The notes beneath the pieces were generated by a model. It saw only the letters and a list, made by a program, of their open reading frames with translations. It was not told the DNA's origin and searched no databases. This document shows, in pieces, positions 35,978 through 48,260 of a stretch of DNA of 64,000 nucleotides. The position numbers and the translations under genes were made by a program. Origin of the DNA: Epiperipatus broadwayi (lineage: Eukaryota > Onychophora > Udeonychophora > Euonychophora > Peripatidae). Each line of letters opens with the position of its first letter. Positions within the stretch are counted from its first letter, which is position 1. The stretch spans positions 3,953,230 through 4,017,229 of the forward strand of contig JAQFVV010006215.1 of assembly GCA_028023455.1 (NCBI GenBank), in the 5' to 3' direction.

Positions 35978-37891
35978 TATACCGGACAAAAGCTTTAGAC
36001 TTGCATAAACTGACTGTCAGGGCGCCACTAGTCCAAAATTTGGAACTAGACATTTATTTTTAAGGGGTTACAGGATATGCGAATCGAATGCGCTGGACTA
36101 GCTCAATCAAGCAAATGAGATCTATGTTTTGTTCAGTGAGTTGGAAAGGTAGCAACAGAAAACAAAATCAACTAAGTAAATGAATAAATAAATAATTTTA
36201 TTAAAAGTATGATTAATTAAACATAAATCTAAATAATAATCTTTAAAGCACATTTAAAATATGTACTACACGTACTTTCGTCAAAATTGAACTTAAATAG
36301 TTATATGGCTTTGAGAGCAATTTCCTGTGCATGAAAGAGTACAAAATACTGGCAGTAGCAGAAGTATTAGTAAGTATACAGTGATTTCACATCAGACAAG
36401 GGAGGTTAGCTTCCTGCTTATAACCCATAGTTAGGAAAAGAGATTTATGTCAAAACAGAAGAAATGCGAAGGTAGCTTCCAAAACATTAATAATAATAAA
36501 AAAAGTGTTGAAAGTTATTACTTTCAATCGATTGACCTCCCTCTGAGTGAGACAGGCTAGGAGCTCACGATCTACCTATAGAAAGGGTTAAAACGATCGT
36601 ACGTGCCCCTAATAAACGAATTGGAAGCTTTAAGAAATAAAAACTAAAGACTATTATATTTTGTAATCGTCTATTACTAATAATTAAGGTCACGACATAA
36701 GTACGGCTAATAAAAATGGGTCACAAGCCAAAAGCCAATTAAATTAGTCTGTAATATCCAGACTGCGCTCTGAAACGACAAGGAATGTGAGATTAAAATA
36801 AGCTACTATCTTACTTACCAAGACTTAAATAGGACGGACAGTAATAGGTTTGAAATTAGCACTCATTAAAAGAAAAAAAAATTATCAAGCACACAGAAAA
36901 CGAATTACATAATATACAACTTGAAAAAAAAACATTCATATTTAAAAAGGGAACAAATCTAAGATAACATTATTTAAATTGCAAAAATGTAAGGTACCTT
37001 AACAATTTATTTCAATGCTAGTGCACTAGACTTCTTAGGTTAGTCCGTTGCTCTGGATTTACTGATGGTAGGCTTGGGCGAGTTGGTTAGTGGTTTCTTT
37101 GGAGCCGGTTCTTATGGCATTGTAGGCAATTAATGTAGACACAGGATGTCCGAACCTGTCCTGGCGAGAAGCTTAGCACATCATGGTAAAGAAAATATTC
37201 TTGCTGTAGGTTTAATGTTCATTCTAGGTAGAATAATTACTGGATCAGCTTTCAGAATAGGCAGGAATCGTTCTTTCCAAGTATTTTGGCAGGAATCATG
37301 CAATTCTCCTGTCAGAGTTGGTGTCTGTCTCTTTGCGCTGGTGCAAGTATACTAGCTGATGCAAGTATTGAAAGCTAGTCAAAGATAATCCTATGGCCTG
37401 ATTCAGCCTGTTATATCTGAATCATATCTCTTAAACCAATTACCAAACTTTTTCTCTTTAATTAAAATTTAAAAATTCTCGATTTAGATAACAATAATTA
37501 TCTAATTAACGAAATAAATTGCCCTTTACAGATCTAGGAATTAACTAATGAAAAATTCTTTTCTTTTTGTTTTCTTTCTTCTTAATTAGCCTTAACAATC
37601 TAAATTCCCAAATCTGAAAAGCAATCTATTTGTACACTTTACTTTTACATAAATTTAACAAAAAAAAAATCTTAGTTTTCCTTTTTTTTTTTTCAAAATT
37701 AAAATTAAAAACCAAATATAACTGTGGTATTAAAATATAATTCCCACGCACATACATATATATTTGTACAAGCATTTAAAAACAACTTTTAATCAAGTTT
37801 TACAAACAAAACCTTATATAAAAATTTATTTTATTTTCTTCACCTCTATAAAACTATAATTTTTGTAATGGTATATTAAACATCCATTACA
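35978..37891 (-). repeat. 3' LTR (left copy)
   Basis: 1914 bp, nearly identical to 39590-41500. Typical differences are single bases (for example GGCGCCACTAGTCCAAAATT here versus CCGAAATT in the other) and short indels, suggesting a moderately recent insertion. The ORF at 37146-37355 lies in the LTR and is interrupted in the other copy. Confidence 0.82.
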
Positions 37892-37909
37892 ACTGCCTCT
37901 CCGTCATCA
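37892..37909 (-). other. Polypurine tract candidate
   Basis: On the minus strand GATGACGGAGAGGCAGT directly precedes the 3' LTR start (TGTAATGG), after a poly-A stretch. This is the expected position of the plus-strand primer of an LTR element. Confidence 0.5.
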
Positions 37910-38336
37910 CAAAAAAAAAAAAAAAACTTAGCTGACTTTGCTCTGCCTACCACTAACCAGTTTTCTCTAAGTTTGTTCTCACTTTAAAAAAAAATCAACT
38001 CTGTCCGACTACCCTAACGAATACTATTTTAAATCATTTGCAAATAACATAAATTTTCAGGAATATATTTTGGCGATCTATTAAAATAACTATTTACAAC
38101 TAAGTAATACAATTACGATAGCCACTATACATTTTATTAAATAAAAATGAGCATAATTCAAAATATTAAAATGTAATATTGTTTATCACACACATATATA
38201 GTTGTAATTATATATTATTTACAAAATTCATTCAGGCTTATCACCTATGTCGAAATAAATTTCTATTCTCAACTCGTCCAATTACAAATCCATTGAGTTT
38301 TTTTTTTTTTTTAGCAGTACCTCCGATCAATATCAC

Positions 38337-39080
38337 TTACGCTCGGTCAGGCGGTTCTTTCTTTATTCTTACTGACTCTCTAATGTACGTTCCTTTCCCC
38401 TTTTTGTCTGTCCTTCGCTTATAATTTATTGCCTTGTCTCTTTCTCGTTTTGTTTTATCTTGTAGCTCGTATATCTTACGACCCTTTAGTCGAGCAAAAT
38501 ATATCTGTTCAATGTGTCCCACTTTAGTACAGCCCACCTCATTAATAAGAAATGGAACGAATCCCTCTTCTATAATCTTTTCAAATAAAATTGCTCTATA
38601 GATAGCTTTTATCTCTGCCTTAAAATCATACTCCTTAACTTTTTTCTTAACTCTCTTCTTTTCAAATTCATATTCACAACCTCTAGATATTTTAACCAAT
38701 TTATTTTTAGTTTCTTGCAGAAACTCTTTTACGTTATTCTCTGTCTTTTGATCTGCATTTTCTATCTCACCACCTATCTGCATCCAATCTCTACCAACTT
38801 CTATCTCTATTTCTACCTTGCCTGTTCTAACGCTATCCTGTTCTAATTCATCTTTCATGTCTTTTGCCTCTTCCTTTACTATTTCAACTTCCTGAACCTC
38901 CTTATTTGAATCTTTTTTTATGGCGTCTATAGCTGCCTGATTTTTGTCAACTGTCTTCAATATTTCCTGTCTCATTCCTTTCATTTCTGCTCTCAGCTCC
39001 TCCAGTATTGTTTGTTGACTCCGTTTTATTTCTATATTTTGTTTCATTTCTATTATCAACTTCATCATCATCTTCATCAT
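38337..39080 (-). CDS. Gag-like coiled-coil protein of the LTR element
   Basis: A 247-residue open frame, the only long one in the element. Residues about 1-120 are rich in Glu, Lys, Gln and Met with heptad-like spacing (IEMKQNIEIKRSQQTILEEL; MKGMRQEILKTVDKNQAAID), suggesting a coiled coil. Residues about 140-200 are more globular (YDFKAEIKAIYRAILFEKII; FVPFLINEVGC), and the end is strongly basic (KTKRERDKAINYKRRTDKKG). No CCHC zinc knuckle or protease motif is visible. Position between primer-binding and polypurine sites implies a Gag-type capsid role; sequence alone does not prove this. The start ATG at 39080 lies in an ATG-rich run, so a slightly later Met is possible. Confidence 0.55.
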   Translation of the reverse strand: MMKMMMKLIIEMKQNIEIKRSQQTILEELRAEMKGMRQEILKTVDKNQAAIDAIKKDSNKEVQEVEIVKEEAKDMKDELEQDSVRTGKVEIEIEVGRDWMQIGGEIENADQKTENNVKEFLQETKNKLVKISRGCEYEFEKKRVKKKVKEYDFKAEIKAIYRAILFEKIIEEGFVPFLINEVGCTKVGHIEQIYFARLKGRKIYELQDKTKRERDKAINYKRRTDKKGKGTYIRESVRIKKEPPDRA

Positions 39081-39556
39081 CGTCTGTGTCTCGCTCTCTT
39101 CTTTTTCTACTATCTAGGGGTGTTTAAAAGAAACTGGGCTCTCTTTCCAACCTGCCTCTCTATAGCTTTCTTCTTTAGCTTCCATTTTCAAAATAAACTT
39201 AGCTCCGTTAAATCTATTTTTTTTTTCCAAATTACCAACTGAACTTCTCTTTTAAATCTGTTTATTAACATTTTTTTATTTATTTATTTAATCTTCAACA
39301 GCTAACTTTATTTTATTTTTACAAAGCAAACTTAAACTCTTTACTTTTTTAAAAAACTTTACGAACGTCGAACTAATTAATAAACTCTTTTTGAATATCA
39401 AAACATTAAATACGGACAGATCCGAAACTACCTGCATCTTTCCATCAACTTCTATTCTACCACTAACTTTATTTCACCTATTTTCGCCTACCGTTTCTGT
39501 TTATTTTTCCCAACCACCCGAACAAAACATCTCACGTAAAGTTTTAATATCGGCTC

Positions 39557-39574
39557 CCATGTTTGGTTGCGCCA
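39557..39574 (-). other. Primer-binding site candidate
   Basis: On the minus strand TGGCGCAACCAAACATGG starts 15 nt inside the 5' LTR. It begins TGG, as expected for pairing with a tRNA 3' CCA end. The tRNA identity is not determined. Confidence 0.5.
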
Positions 39575-39589
39575 AAAATTACTATCCTA

Positions 39590-41500
39590 TATACCGGACA
39601 AAAGCTTTAGACTTGCATAAACTGACCACCAGGGCGCCACTAGTCCGAAATTTGGAACTAGACATTTATTTTTAAGGGGTTACAGGATATGCAAATCGAA
39701 TGCGCCGGACTAGCTCAATCAAGCAAATGAGATCTATGTTTTGTTCAGTGAGTTGGAAAGGTAGCAACAGAAAACAAAATTAACTAAGTAAATGAATAAA
39801 TAAATAGTTTTATTAAAAGTATGATTAAATAAACATAAATCTAAATAATAATCTTTAAAGCACATTTAAAATATGTACTACACGTACTTTCGTCAAAATT
39901 GAACTAAAATAGTTATATGGCTTTGAGAGCGATTTCCTGTGCGTGAAAGAGTGCAAAATACTGGCAGTAGCAGAAGTATTAGTAAGTATACAGTGATCTC
40001 ACATCAGACAAGGGAGGTTAGCTTCCTGCTTATAGCCCATAGTTAGGAAAAGAGATTTATGTTGAAACAGAAGAAATGCAAAGGTAGCTTCCAAAACATT
40101 AATAATAATAAAAAGGGTGTTGAAAGTTATTACTTTCAATCGATTGACCTCCCTCTGAGTGAGACAGGCTAGGAGCTCATGATCTACCTATAGAAAGGGT
40201 TAAAATGATTGTACGTACCCCTAATAAATGAATTGGAAGCTTTAAGAAATAAACTAAAGACTATTATATTTTGTAATCATCTATTAATAATAATTAAGGT
40301 TGCAACATAAGTACGGCTAATAAAAATGGGTCACAAGCCAAAATCCAATTAAATTAGTCTGTAATATCCAGACTGCTCTGTAACGACAAGGAATGTGAGA
40401 TTAAAATAAGCTACTATCTTACTTACCAAGACTTAAATAGGACGGACAGTAATAGGTTTGAAATTAGCACTCATTAAAAGAAAAAAAAATTATCAAACAC
40501 ACAGAAAACGAATTACATAATATACAACTTGAAAAAAAAACATTTATATTTAAAAGGGAACAAATCTAAGATAACATTATTTAAATTGCAAAAATGTAAG
40601 GTACCTTAACAATTTATTTCAATGCTAGTGCACTAGACTTCTTAGGTTAGTCCATTGCTCTGGATTTACTGACGGTAGGCTTGGGCAAGTTGGTTAGTGG
40701 TTTCTTTAGAGCCGGTTCTTATGGCATTGTAGGCAGTTAATGTAGACACAGGACGTCTGAACCTGTCCTGGCGAGAAGCTTAGGACATCATGGTAAAGAA
40801 AATATTCTTGCTGTAGGTTTAATGTTCATTCTAGGTAGAATAATTACTGGATCAGCTTTCAGAATATGCAGGAATCGTTTCTTCCAAGTATTTTGACAGG
40901 AATCATGCAATTCTCCTGTCAGAGTTGGTGTCTGTCTCTTTGCGCTGGTGCAAGTATACTAGCTGATGCAAGTATTGAAAGCTAGTCAAAGATAATCCTA
41001 TGGCCTGATTCAGCCTGTTATATCTGAATCATATCTCTTAAACCAATTACCAAACTTTTTCTCTTTAATTAAAATTTAAAAATTCTCGATTTAGATAACA
41101 ATAGTTATCTAATTAATGAAATAAATTGCCCTTTACAGATCTAGGAATTAACTAATGAAAAATTCTTTTCTTTTTGTTTTCTTTCTTTTTAATTAGCCTT
41201 ATCAATCTAAATCCCCAAATCTGAAAAGCAATCTATTTGTACACTTTACTTTTACATAAATTTAACAAAAAAAAAAATCTTAGTTTTCCTTTTTTTTTTT
41301 TTCAAAATTAAAATTAAAAACCAAATATAACTGTGGTATTAAAATATAATTCCCACGCACATACATATATATTTGTACAAGCTTTTAAAAACAACTTTTA
41401 ATCAAGTTTTACAAATGAAACCTTATATAAAAATTTATTTTATTTTCTTCACCTCTATAAAACTATAATTTTTGTAATGGTGTCTTAAACATCCATTACA
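39590..41500 (-). repeat. 5' LTR (right copy)
   Basis: 1911-bp direct repeat of 35978-37891. In element orientation this is the upstream LTR, so it should hold the promoter. The LTR's terminal 14 bp (AAACATCCATTACA) are repeated inverted just outside, at 41527-41540, across an AT run. Confidence 0.82.
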
Positions 41501-41565
41501 ATATATATATATATATATATATATATTGTAATGGATGTTTTATGATATATTTATTATTTATGCCA

Positions 41566-41601
<36 letters not shown>

Positions 41602-41614
41602 TGGCATAAATAAT
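41487..41614. repeat. Two adjacent AT-cored hairpins
   Basis: First hairpin: AAACATCCATTACA (41487-41500) pairs perfectly with 41527-41540 across (AT)n. Second: ATTATTTATGCCAG (41553-41566) pairs perfectly with 41601-41614 across a longer (AT)n. Each therefore forms a long perfect palindrome. The first borrows the LTR terminus as one arm. Confidence 0.9.
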
Positions 41615-41639
41615 CATTTTTAAAAGACTAAGCTATTAT

Positions 41640-44387
41640 CTCTAAACTAAATACTATATCTAATGGATGTGAAAGTCACTAAATAATAATACCAAATATG
41701 ACCCGAATAAAATTAGGCAATAAATAATTGTAATATAAATGATAGAAACATACATCTACTTATCCAGCATACAGAATATACCTTTATAAATAAATGATTC
41801 ATATGGAAAAGAGAATGTATACTATTTCAAAATATGAAAATATAATATATTGCTATTGTGAGAAATTTAATTCAAAATATTTCAAAAAATAACAAAATAT
41901 AAAATAATATGCACCTGAAATAAAACATATGTGAAAATCATAAATACAAGTACCATTTAACATAATAAAATAAATAAAAGCCCTTCTATTTTCTTCTGTC
42001 TTCTTTAACTATTCACCATTAAACTGGAAAATGAATACAAATATTTGGCAATAAAATCTTGTGAACAGCAAAAATATCCATCATAAAATGCAATATAATT
42101 ATAATACCATAGTCTAGAATATAACTATGAAATATGGAAAACACTTCTTAGTCATTCTTAATAAAATTTCAGATAATTATGCTAGCAATTAGTAAGATAC
42201 ATCAATGGTCCTTCATTGATAAAAACATCCATGGGTTTTATGATACATATTTATTAAGTTACAGTAAATATTACTTAATAGTTAAATGCAGGTTTTCAAA
42301 TTAATTCATCATAAATATTATCTTCACTTGTAATAAATAAATATTTTGTAGGAGAATACTTTTTTAAATTATATTTATCCAAAATTATAAAAATATGCAG
42401 GAGATAAATATCTCTTTCAAATGTTACATTCTTAATGATAGAAGTCTTCCTAGCCATACTTGAGGAGAGAAAAGAGCTTAGAGGATTTAAATATTATTGC
42501 AGGTGAAGTTCATTTAAAGTCAGTTGAAATAAAAAAAATTCACAAGAATATTTTACATTTTATAAAGTGAATAATTTTAACTCTTCATAATATTTATTAA
42601 ACAATTTAATGCAAGTTGATTTTTATATTACCCCCATTTTGAGAAAATGATTTCTTTCTTTCATAAGGGTGGAAAACATTTACAATAACTAAATTCTTTT
42701 ATCTGTGTTGTCATAAGTTAATAATACATGTCTTTTATTTAAATAAGTACAAATACATTTTATTAAAGTATAAATTAATTTAAATATTTCTTTTGTAGAC
42801 TTAAATAAATTCTTTAAAACATCTGAAACATACTCATCATGGCAAAATATAATTATTATTCTATGAATTAAAAGTTCTTTACTAGAAAAAATAAATTCTG
42901 GATAATATTCAATATGAAATTAGAGTTTTAAATAAAATAGCAGGATATTACTAATATTTTTAATGTCATTACTGCTGCTAAGAATTTTAAATATATTGCA
43001 GCAAATTTAAATATAAGACAGACATTCAAATATGCCTTGAAAATTGGCAATAGCTCTTGAATCATTATAGTGGCAATAACAATAATAATGTTTGAAATCT
43101 TCCAATGTAAAAAAATTGAGCAGTAACATTTTAATAAATAAATTATATTACCAATAAGCTGGCTGAAAATAAAATTTTAGTTCTTTGGGTTAAAATTTGG
43201 AAATTTGTGTCCAGATATTTTAAAATTACCCTAACATACTTAAAAGAAAAAAATAATAAAGTTTAAATAAAATTACACTTTTAAAATTTAACTGGAGTTT
43301 GAATTACAAATGCTACAAACAATAAAACTAAAATAGTGTGCCTTATTTATAGTAGTAGTCATGAGACCATTTTACAATACTTTTTGTTTAAGCTTTTAAC
43401 CTATAATCTCTTCTGTGATTAATTCAAATCCCTGATCTAATGTAACTAGGTAAGGTTACCAACTAAAAATTAATTAATTATCCAATTATTAAAAATAAAT
43501 TAATCTTGTCTATAAAAATAAAAATTAATTTTAAAAAACACTTCCTTGTTAGAAATAGTATAGTTACTTAAAATTTAAACACAGGAACAAAATATTTATA
43601 AATAATGATAATAACTTCTACTAGCTGTGTAAAGCAAATCTAAATCCAAATATATAGCATAAACTAGGCATAGATTATCATGAGCAAATTAAATCAATTT
43701 GTAATATAGGTCTGAAATAAAATAAATATTGTAGATATTTAATACACTTATTTATCATTGTTTTAATCTAGACAAGTTTTTTAGAATAGATTTCAATTGA
43801 TTTTTTCAAAAAAATTAGACATTTGATATTTTAAGAATAAATAATGTTGAAATTAAATATATTCAACATTCACCTATCTATTACTTTAAAATCTTATCTT
43901 TAATTTTTAGTTTTATTAAATCTTTGTAAGTAAATGACTTTAAAATATTTTAATTATAAGATTATATCAAAATTAAAATGAACTAACATATTATAGATTT
44001 AATTTAGGTACCAGCAAATCAAAATATAGGATTTAAATCTGGTTTCAAAATTAAAAATTGATATAAGGTTTTAAAAACATTTTAGTGATTTAATCATGAC
44101 TAACTTAATACTATTAACTTTAAAATACATCATTTACCTTCCTACATTAACGCATAAATAAGTTTAAATTACTTTATCATGATAAGTGTTATTCAAGCTT
44201 TAAAATATTATAATTTAACTTGGCAAAAATTATTTTACAACTATAAAATTGATAAGATTTACTGATATAGTAACTTTATATACAAAATTAGAACATTATA
44301 AGGTATTACTAGACATTTATTGATTAGAGAATTAAACTATATAATTTTTTTTACATATCTTAGCACAAAATTTGACTTGGTATTTAG
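41640..44387. other. No gene seen; very AT-rich
   Basis: Long AT-rich stretch with stops in all frames, no long ORF and no recognised repeat. It is intron-like or intergenic. Confidence 0.5.
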
Positions 44388-44984
44388 GTGTAAAGCTAAA
44401 GGTCACAATATTGATTAAGAATCAACATTATACAATGAATATTTTAAAATACTCTCTAATCTAGCATAAGGCAATAATTAATAAGAATAAAGCAGTTGTT
44501 TATTTTCATGACATTTATTAATATAGAGGCTTATTTAAAACACTTTGGTTAGAAAGAATGAATATTTACATCAATCATGCAATGTATCTAAATATGTTTC
44601 AAATTGATTCTTACAAAGTTGATGATCCTGAAAGTTTTCTTAATTTAATCATTGTTAGCAATGATACAAAAATATAAAAATATGTTAATAGAGTACTTTC
44701 AGTGTTTTAAAGTCAATACATTGCTGACATCTTCAGATTTCTTTTAAATTAATAAGTTAAAATCACAGCAGTGGTGGAAAGGAAAGCTGCAAACCACTAT
44801 AAACTGTAAAATAAAATTATAGATAGTTTTAAAACAACAGAAAGAATAACAATTACAGCAATATCATAACACCTAAAACATCAAAATCTATGTGGAGTCA
44901 CAGCTAAGCTAAAACAGAGTTAATATATATATATATATGACATATTTTGTGGGTTCATTCATGTTAAAAAATTTAAATATTGAT

Positions 44985-45025
44985 ATACCGATGTTTCGAC
45001 TTGATCACACAAGTCATCCACTGGG
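44985..45025 (-). ncRNA. Hammerhead-like relic: GAAAC motif next to a 6-bp hairpin
   Basis: The minus strand reads GUGGAU, hairpin GACUUG/CAAGUC with loop UGUGAU, then GAAACAUCGG. The stem II plus GAAAC layout is hammerhead-like but the CUGANGA core is not intact, so activity is not expected. It could also be an unrelated repeat end. Confidence 0.25.
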
Positions 45026-45060
45026 TAATAAAAGATATATATATATATTATAATGAATGT

Positions 45061-45345
45061 GCCAGTAGCTATTAACAAGCCTTTCAGAACAAACCTATCC
45101 CCAGATTAATTTCTATCTCTGACTTTCATCAATGAGGCACTAAGATATTCAAGTACTAGATTTAAAATACCAGGTCAAAGCCCAGCATTTTATCTAATGT
45201 TTAATTATTAAGAAGAAAATCTGAAATTTTCAGACATCCATATGTTTTGAAAAGATTGTTAAAAGCTATTGGCATGCTCATTATATAACATTTGTAATAC
45301 AAGCTTATTAAATTAAGTCACATGATATATGACTTGATTTTCTTG
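45061..45345 (-). repeat. Diverged relative of the 423-bp hammerhead unit
   Basis: Parts align with the units at 1438-1782 and 3093-3530: ATCCCCAGA, then TCATCAATGAGG, then CTAATGTTTAATTATTAAG, then TTCAGACATC. It carries a degenerate hammerhead at 45098-45137. Confidence 0.55.
45098..45137 (-). ncRNA. Degenerate hammerhead
   Basis: Stem I (CCUCA/UGGGG) and GAAA are kept, and stem III is again a palindrome (AUUAAU). The core reads UUGAUGA (C3 changed to U with G8 unchanged), and stem II is poorly paired. Predicted inactive. Confidence 0.5.
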
Positions 45346-45379
45346 CAATTATATATATATATGATAAACAAAACAAGTT

Positions 45380-45456
45380 ATAAATTGTGTAACTTGCTTT
45401 TATGTTGCATTTTATGATCAGTAGATGGAGCTGATAAAGCTCCATCTAGTGATCAT
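45380..45456. repeat. Palindrome from an inverted junction of a hammerhead-unit start
   Basis: TAGATGGAGCT and its complement AGCTCCATCTA face each other across GATAA, with the outer TGATCA also pairing. The sequence before it (AACTTGCTTTTATG) matches the start of the 420-bp unit family at 55433 and 49414. Confidence 0.65.
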
Positions 45457-45959
45457 ATATATAATATTTGAGATTAAGATTCATAATACTGAATAATAAA
45501 TATTTTAAAATATTTTCTAATTTAGCATAAAGCAATAATTAAAAAAAATAAAACAGCTATTAATTATTGCCTTATGCTAAGTTAGAGTATTTTAAAATAT
45601 TTATTGTACAACATTATGAATCCTAATCTCGAATGTTATATGAATATTAAAATACTGGAAGTATTTTATGATATATTTACATTTGTTTGAATCATTGTTG
45701 ACAATGTTTAAATTCAGAAAATTCTCAGTCTTGTCAACTATTGTAAAAAATCAATTTGAAACATATTTAGATGATGCACAATTGATTCAAATATTCATTC
45801 TTGCTAACCAAACGGTTTTAGACAAATGTCTATATTAATAAATGAGGCACAAAATTAAACAGATGCATTATTCCCATTAATTATTACCTTATGTCAAGTT
45901 AGAGGGTATTTAAAAATATTTATTGTATAGTGTTATGAATCCTAATCTCAGTTATATAT

Positions 45960-46774
45960 ATATGCATTGGTCTCAAAAAGTGTCATTTTTTGTCAAAAAA
46001 CAAAGAATAAAAAGGGTATTATATTGCAAAAAGTGTCATTTTTTGTTGAACAACAAAGAATAAAAAGGGTATGTATATTGTATCTGTCTACTCTGCTATG
46101 ATGAGATGTTCATGGAGGATGAAAATAGCATGAGATTTTGGGCTTGAATAAAAAAAATGTAGTGTTCTGATCTATTGCGTCAGCTGCTTGATGGCATTGA
46201 AGCTAAGCAAAAACACATTGATATAACATTCCTTGGCCAGTGATTTTATAGAACTATGATGTCCATAAAATTAGAAAAATTCAAACAAAATATAAAAATG
46301 TAAGCAGACTTTTTGGGACAGTAATTAATCAGAGACTCTCTTTTTTTTGTGTGTGTCGATAAAAAATTATATTACTTTGGAATGGCAAATACTAGTACAT
46401 TGGAAACTTTTTGGGACAGTAATTCCAACAAAATTTTACAATGAAAGCCGACTTTGACCTTTTTGGGATAGTAATTAACCAGAGACAGCCTCCTTTGAAT
46501 TTTTTTATTTGCATATCAGAAAAGTTACAGTAATTTTTTAATACAAAATGAAATTAAATTTTACCGTTTTTTGGACAGTTTTTGGGGGGAAAAAGTAAAT
46601 TTGATTGTACTTTTTTTTTGTGGGTGTATATATAAAATAAAGTTTCTTTTTTAATAACAAATAATAGTAAATACAGTGGAGACTTATTTGGACAGTAATT
46701 AATCCGAAATGGGCGCCTTTAGGGTTTTTTTTCCATATCGGGAAAGTTACAGTAGTTTTTTTAACTGAAACACA
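45960..46774. repeat. Transposon debris with a recurring GGGACAGTAATT motif
   Basis: Variants of TTTTGGGACAGTAATTAA recur near 46310, 46405, 46460 and 46685, and AAAAAGTGTCATTTTTTG occurs twice near 45975 and 46030. They look like repeated ends of an unidentified DNA element. No coding sequence is supported; the frame at 46538-46828 is spurious. Confidence 0.45.
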
Positions 46775-46981
46775 CAAGCTTATTATATACCTGTGTCTAT
46801 ATATGTAATATATAGGGTATATGATCACAGACTCTCACATGACCCACCACTCTCCACACTGTCTCATAACATTGATATACTTGAACACATATATGTTGAA
46901 AAGATAAATAATCACCAATATACATATTTCATGCTAAACCAGCAATCGTCAGTTGGTCCAGATTATCATCTCGACACATAT
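46775..46981. repeat. Inverted copy of the dispersed repeat at 2006-2235
   Basis: Reads as the reverse complement of the left-hand repeat, including ATGCTAAACCAGCAATCGTC. It ends at CGACACATAT, where a LINE 3' fragment begins. Confidence 0.75.
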
Positions 46982-47215
46982 ATGCTGGACATATTGCTAA
47001 AAAATATGATAATAGATGAACAATTGAAATCTTGAACTGGATTCCAAGAGATTGTAAAAGACCCAGAAAGGTACCATATGTGAGATGGATGCTTGAAATA
47101 AGAAAGTGTGCAGGAGTGGTGTGGAGAAGAGAAGCTAAAGATCAGAGAAGATGGTTTGAACTTGAAGAGATCTTCATCCTGCAGTGGATTGATAATGGTA
47201 GATGATGATAAAGGA
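46982..47215 (+). mobile_element. LINE 3'-terminal fragment
   Basis: The plus strand reads AGHIAKKYDNR, one stop, then RPRKVPYVRWMLEIRKCAG and QWIDNG, the last residues of the copy A/B LINE family, followed by its 3' terminus. It is a short 5'-truncated insertion joined directly to the dispersed repeat. Confidence 0.75.
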
Positions 47216-48099
47216 GAATAGTTTTTATAAAGCAATAAGCTACAAATATGAGAGATGAATATTTTGGCTTATAAAATTCAAATTTTAAAAGATATTATTA
47301 TTTGAAACTTAATTGCATTTTTAAAATAATTTAAGATCAAATATGCAAAAGCATTTTAATTAGATCAGCTACTAAATATTTTTAAAGTTAATTGTTATAA
47401 TAACAATATTAGATAAAGTTTAGCATTTAAATATAAATAAATCTATGCCAAATTAAAATTTGTTCTAATAAATAGATTCAAAATGAAAGTTAAACATGTT
47501 TGAACTAATATTAATAGAGGCTTTGATTTAAACCAATCTGTAAACATAAAACATGAAGCAAAATAATCAAATTCTTCGCATTTAAGTTAAATAAATGTGT
47601 AAAAATTTATTTCCGTCATTGCTAATAATAAATCTAGCAAATGGTAGAAAATAAATATATCTAATAGTTGGTGTAAAACAATAATATTGTCTTTTTATTA
47701 TTGTTTATGATGGGCTTTAAAATTGTTTGAAGAATTTCAAAATGATTCTCATTTAGTTAATGTATATTTATGTAATTCAGATTTATTTAGTTATAGATAA
47801 AAATAATAATACTTAACGTGTGAAGAAAGTATTTTATTATATTGTTACAAATAAATATAGTTTATAAAAGACAATCATTTATTGATTTAAATACTGCTAT
47901 AAAAGAGTAACAAGAAGAGATCAAAAACACAATCTTAAAGATCTTTTTCTTTCACTGGGTCTAGCTGGTAGCATTTATCACCATCAACTTTTGGTCCCCA
48001 TAAATTAAATTTTCTAGGTCGTTAGTGACCTGGTGGCACCCTTGGTGATCAAAAGAAGGTAGAAGTGACCAATACAATATATATATATATAATGTTCAT
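47216..48099. other. No gene seen
   Basis: AT-rich, stop-rich. A short patch near 47910-47935 (GAGTAACAAGAAGAGATCAA) resembles part of the LINE C-terminal coding region but is too short to call. Confidence 0.45.
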
Positions 48100-48260
48100 T
48101 ACTTAAAACAAAATTGTAATTATAATAAAAAATAATAAATTTAATGATAACAAACTATTATAAACAATCCTTAAATCTGCAGAAGTACTTTCGGTTAATT
48201 TCTTAAACCTGCCTCAACTGCCATTAAATTAAAAAAAAAACAAAGCGAAAGCAAACATCA

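Larger units (their letters stand above)
35978..41500 (-). mobile_element. Non-autonomous LTR retrotransposon (minus strand), gag-like ORF only
   Basis: Two direct copies of about 1.91 kb (35978-37891 and 39590-41500) differ by scattered substitutions and small indels and flank an internal region of 1.7 kb. In minus orientation the LTR starts TGTAATGG and ends CCGGTATA. A primer-binding-like TGGCGCAACC lies 15 nt inside the right LTR, and a purine-rich tract abuts the left LTR. The only long ORF is gag-like (38337-39080); no protease, RT or integrase fits in the space. It therefore resembles large LTR-retrotransposon derivatives that rely on enzymes from others. The insertion sits in AT repeats, so the target duplication cannot be read. 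Confidence 0.8.
44388..45955. repeat. Large inverted repeat with a third, nested copy
   Basis: The left arm (about 44388-44710) and right arm (about 45640-45955) are diverged reverse complements over about 320 bp; both contain AAATATGTTTCAAATTGATT. Between them, 45475-45640 is a shorter hairpin built from the outermost part of the same sequence (AGCATAAAGCAATAATTAA against its complement). The arrangement looks like successive inverted insertions of one element. Confidence 0.7.

Noticed and set aside
37146-37355. 69-codon ORF (+) in the left LTR
   Set aside because: Antisense to the element and interrupted in the right LTR copy.
46095-46175. Possible C/D-box snoRNA (ATGATGA then CTGA)
   Set aside because: C and D boxes are present by chance spacing, but no terminal stem pairs the flanks and the segment lies in repeated transposon debris.
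46793-47035. 80-codon ORF (+)
   Set aside because: It spans the junction of a dispersed repeat and a LINE 3' fragment, and the repeat's other copies are not in a conserved frame.
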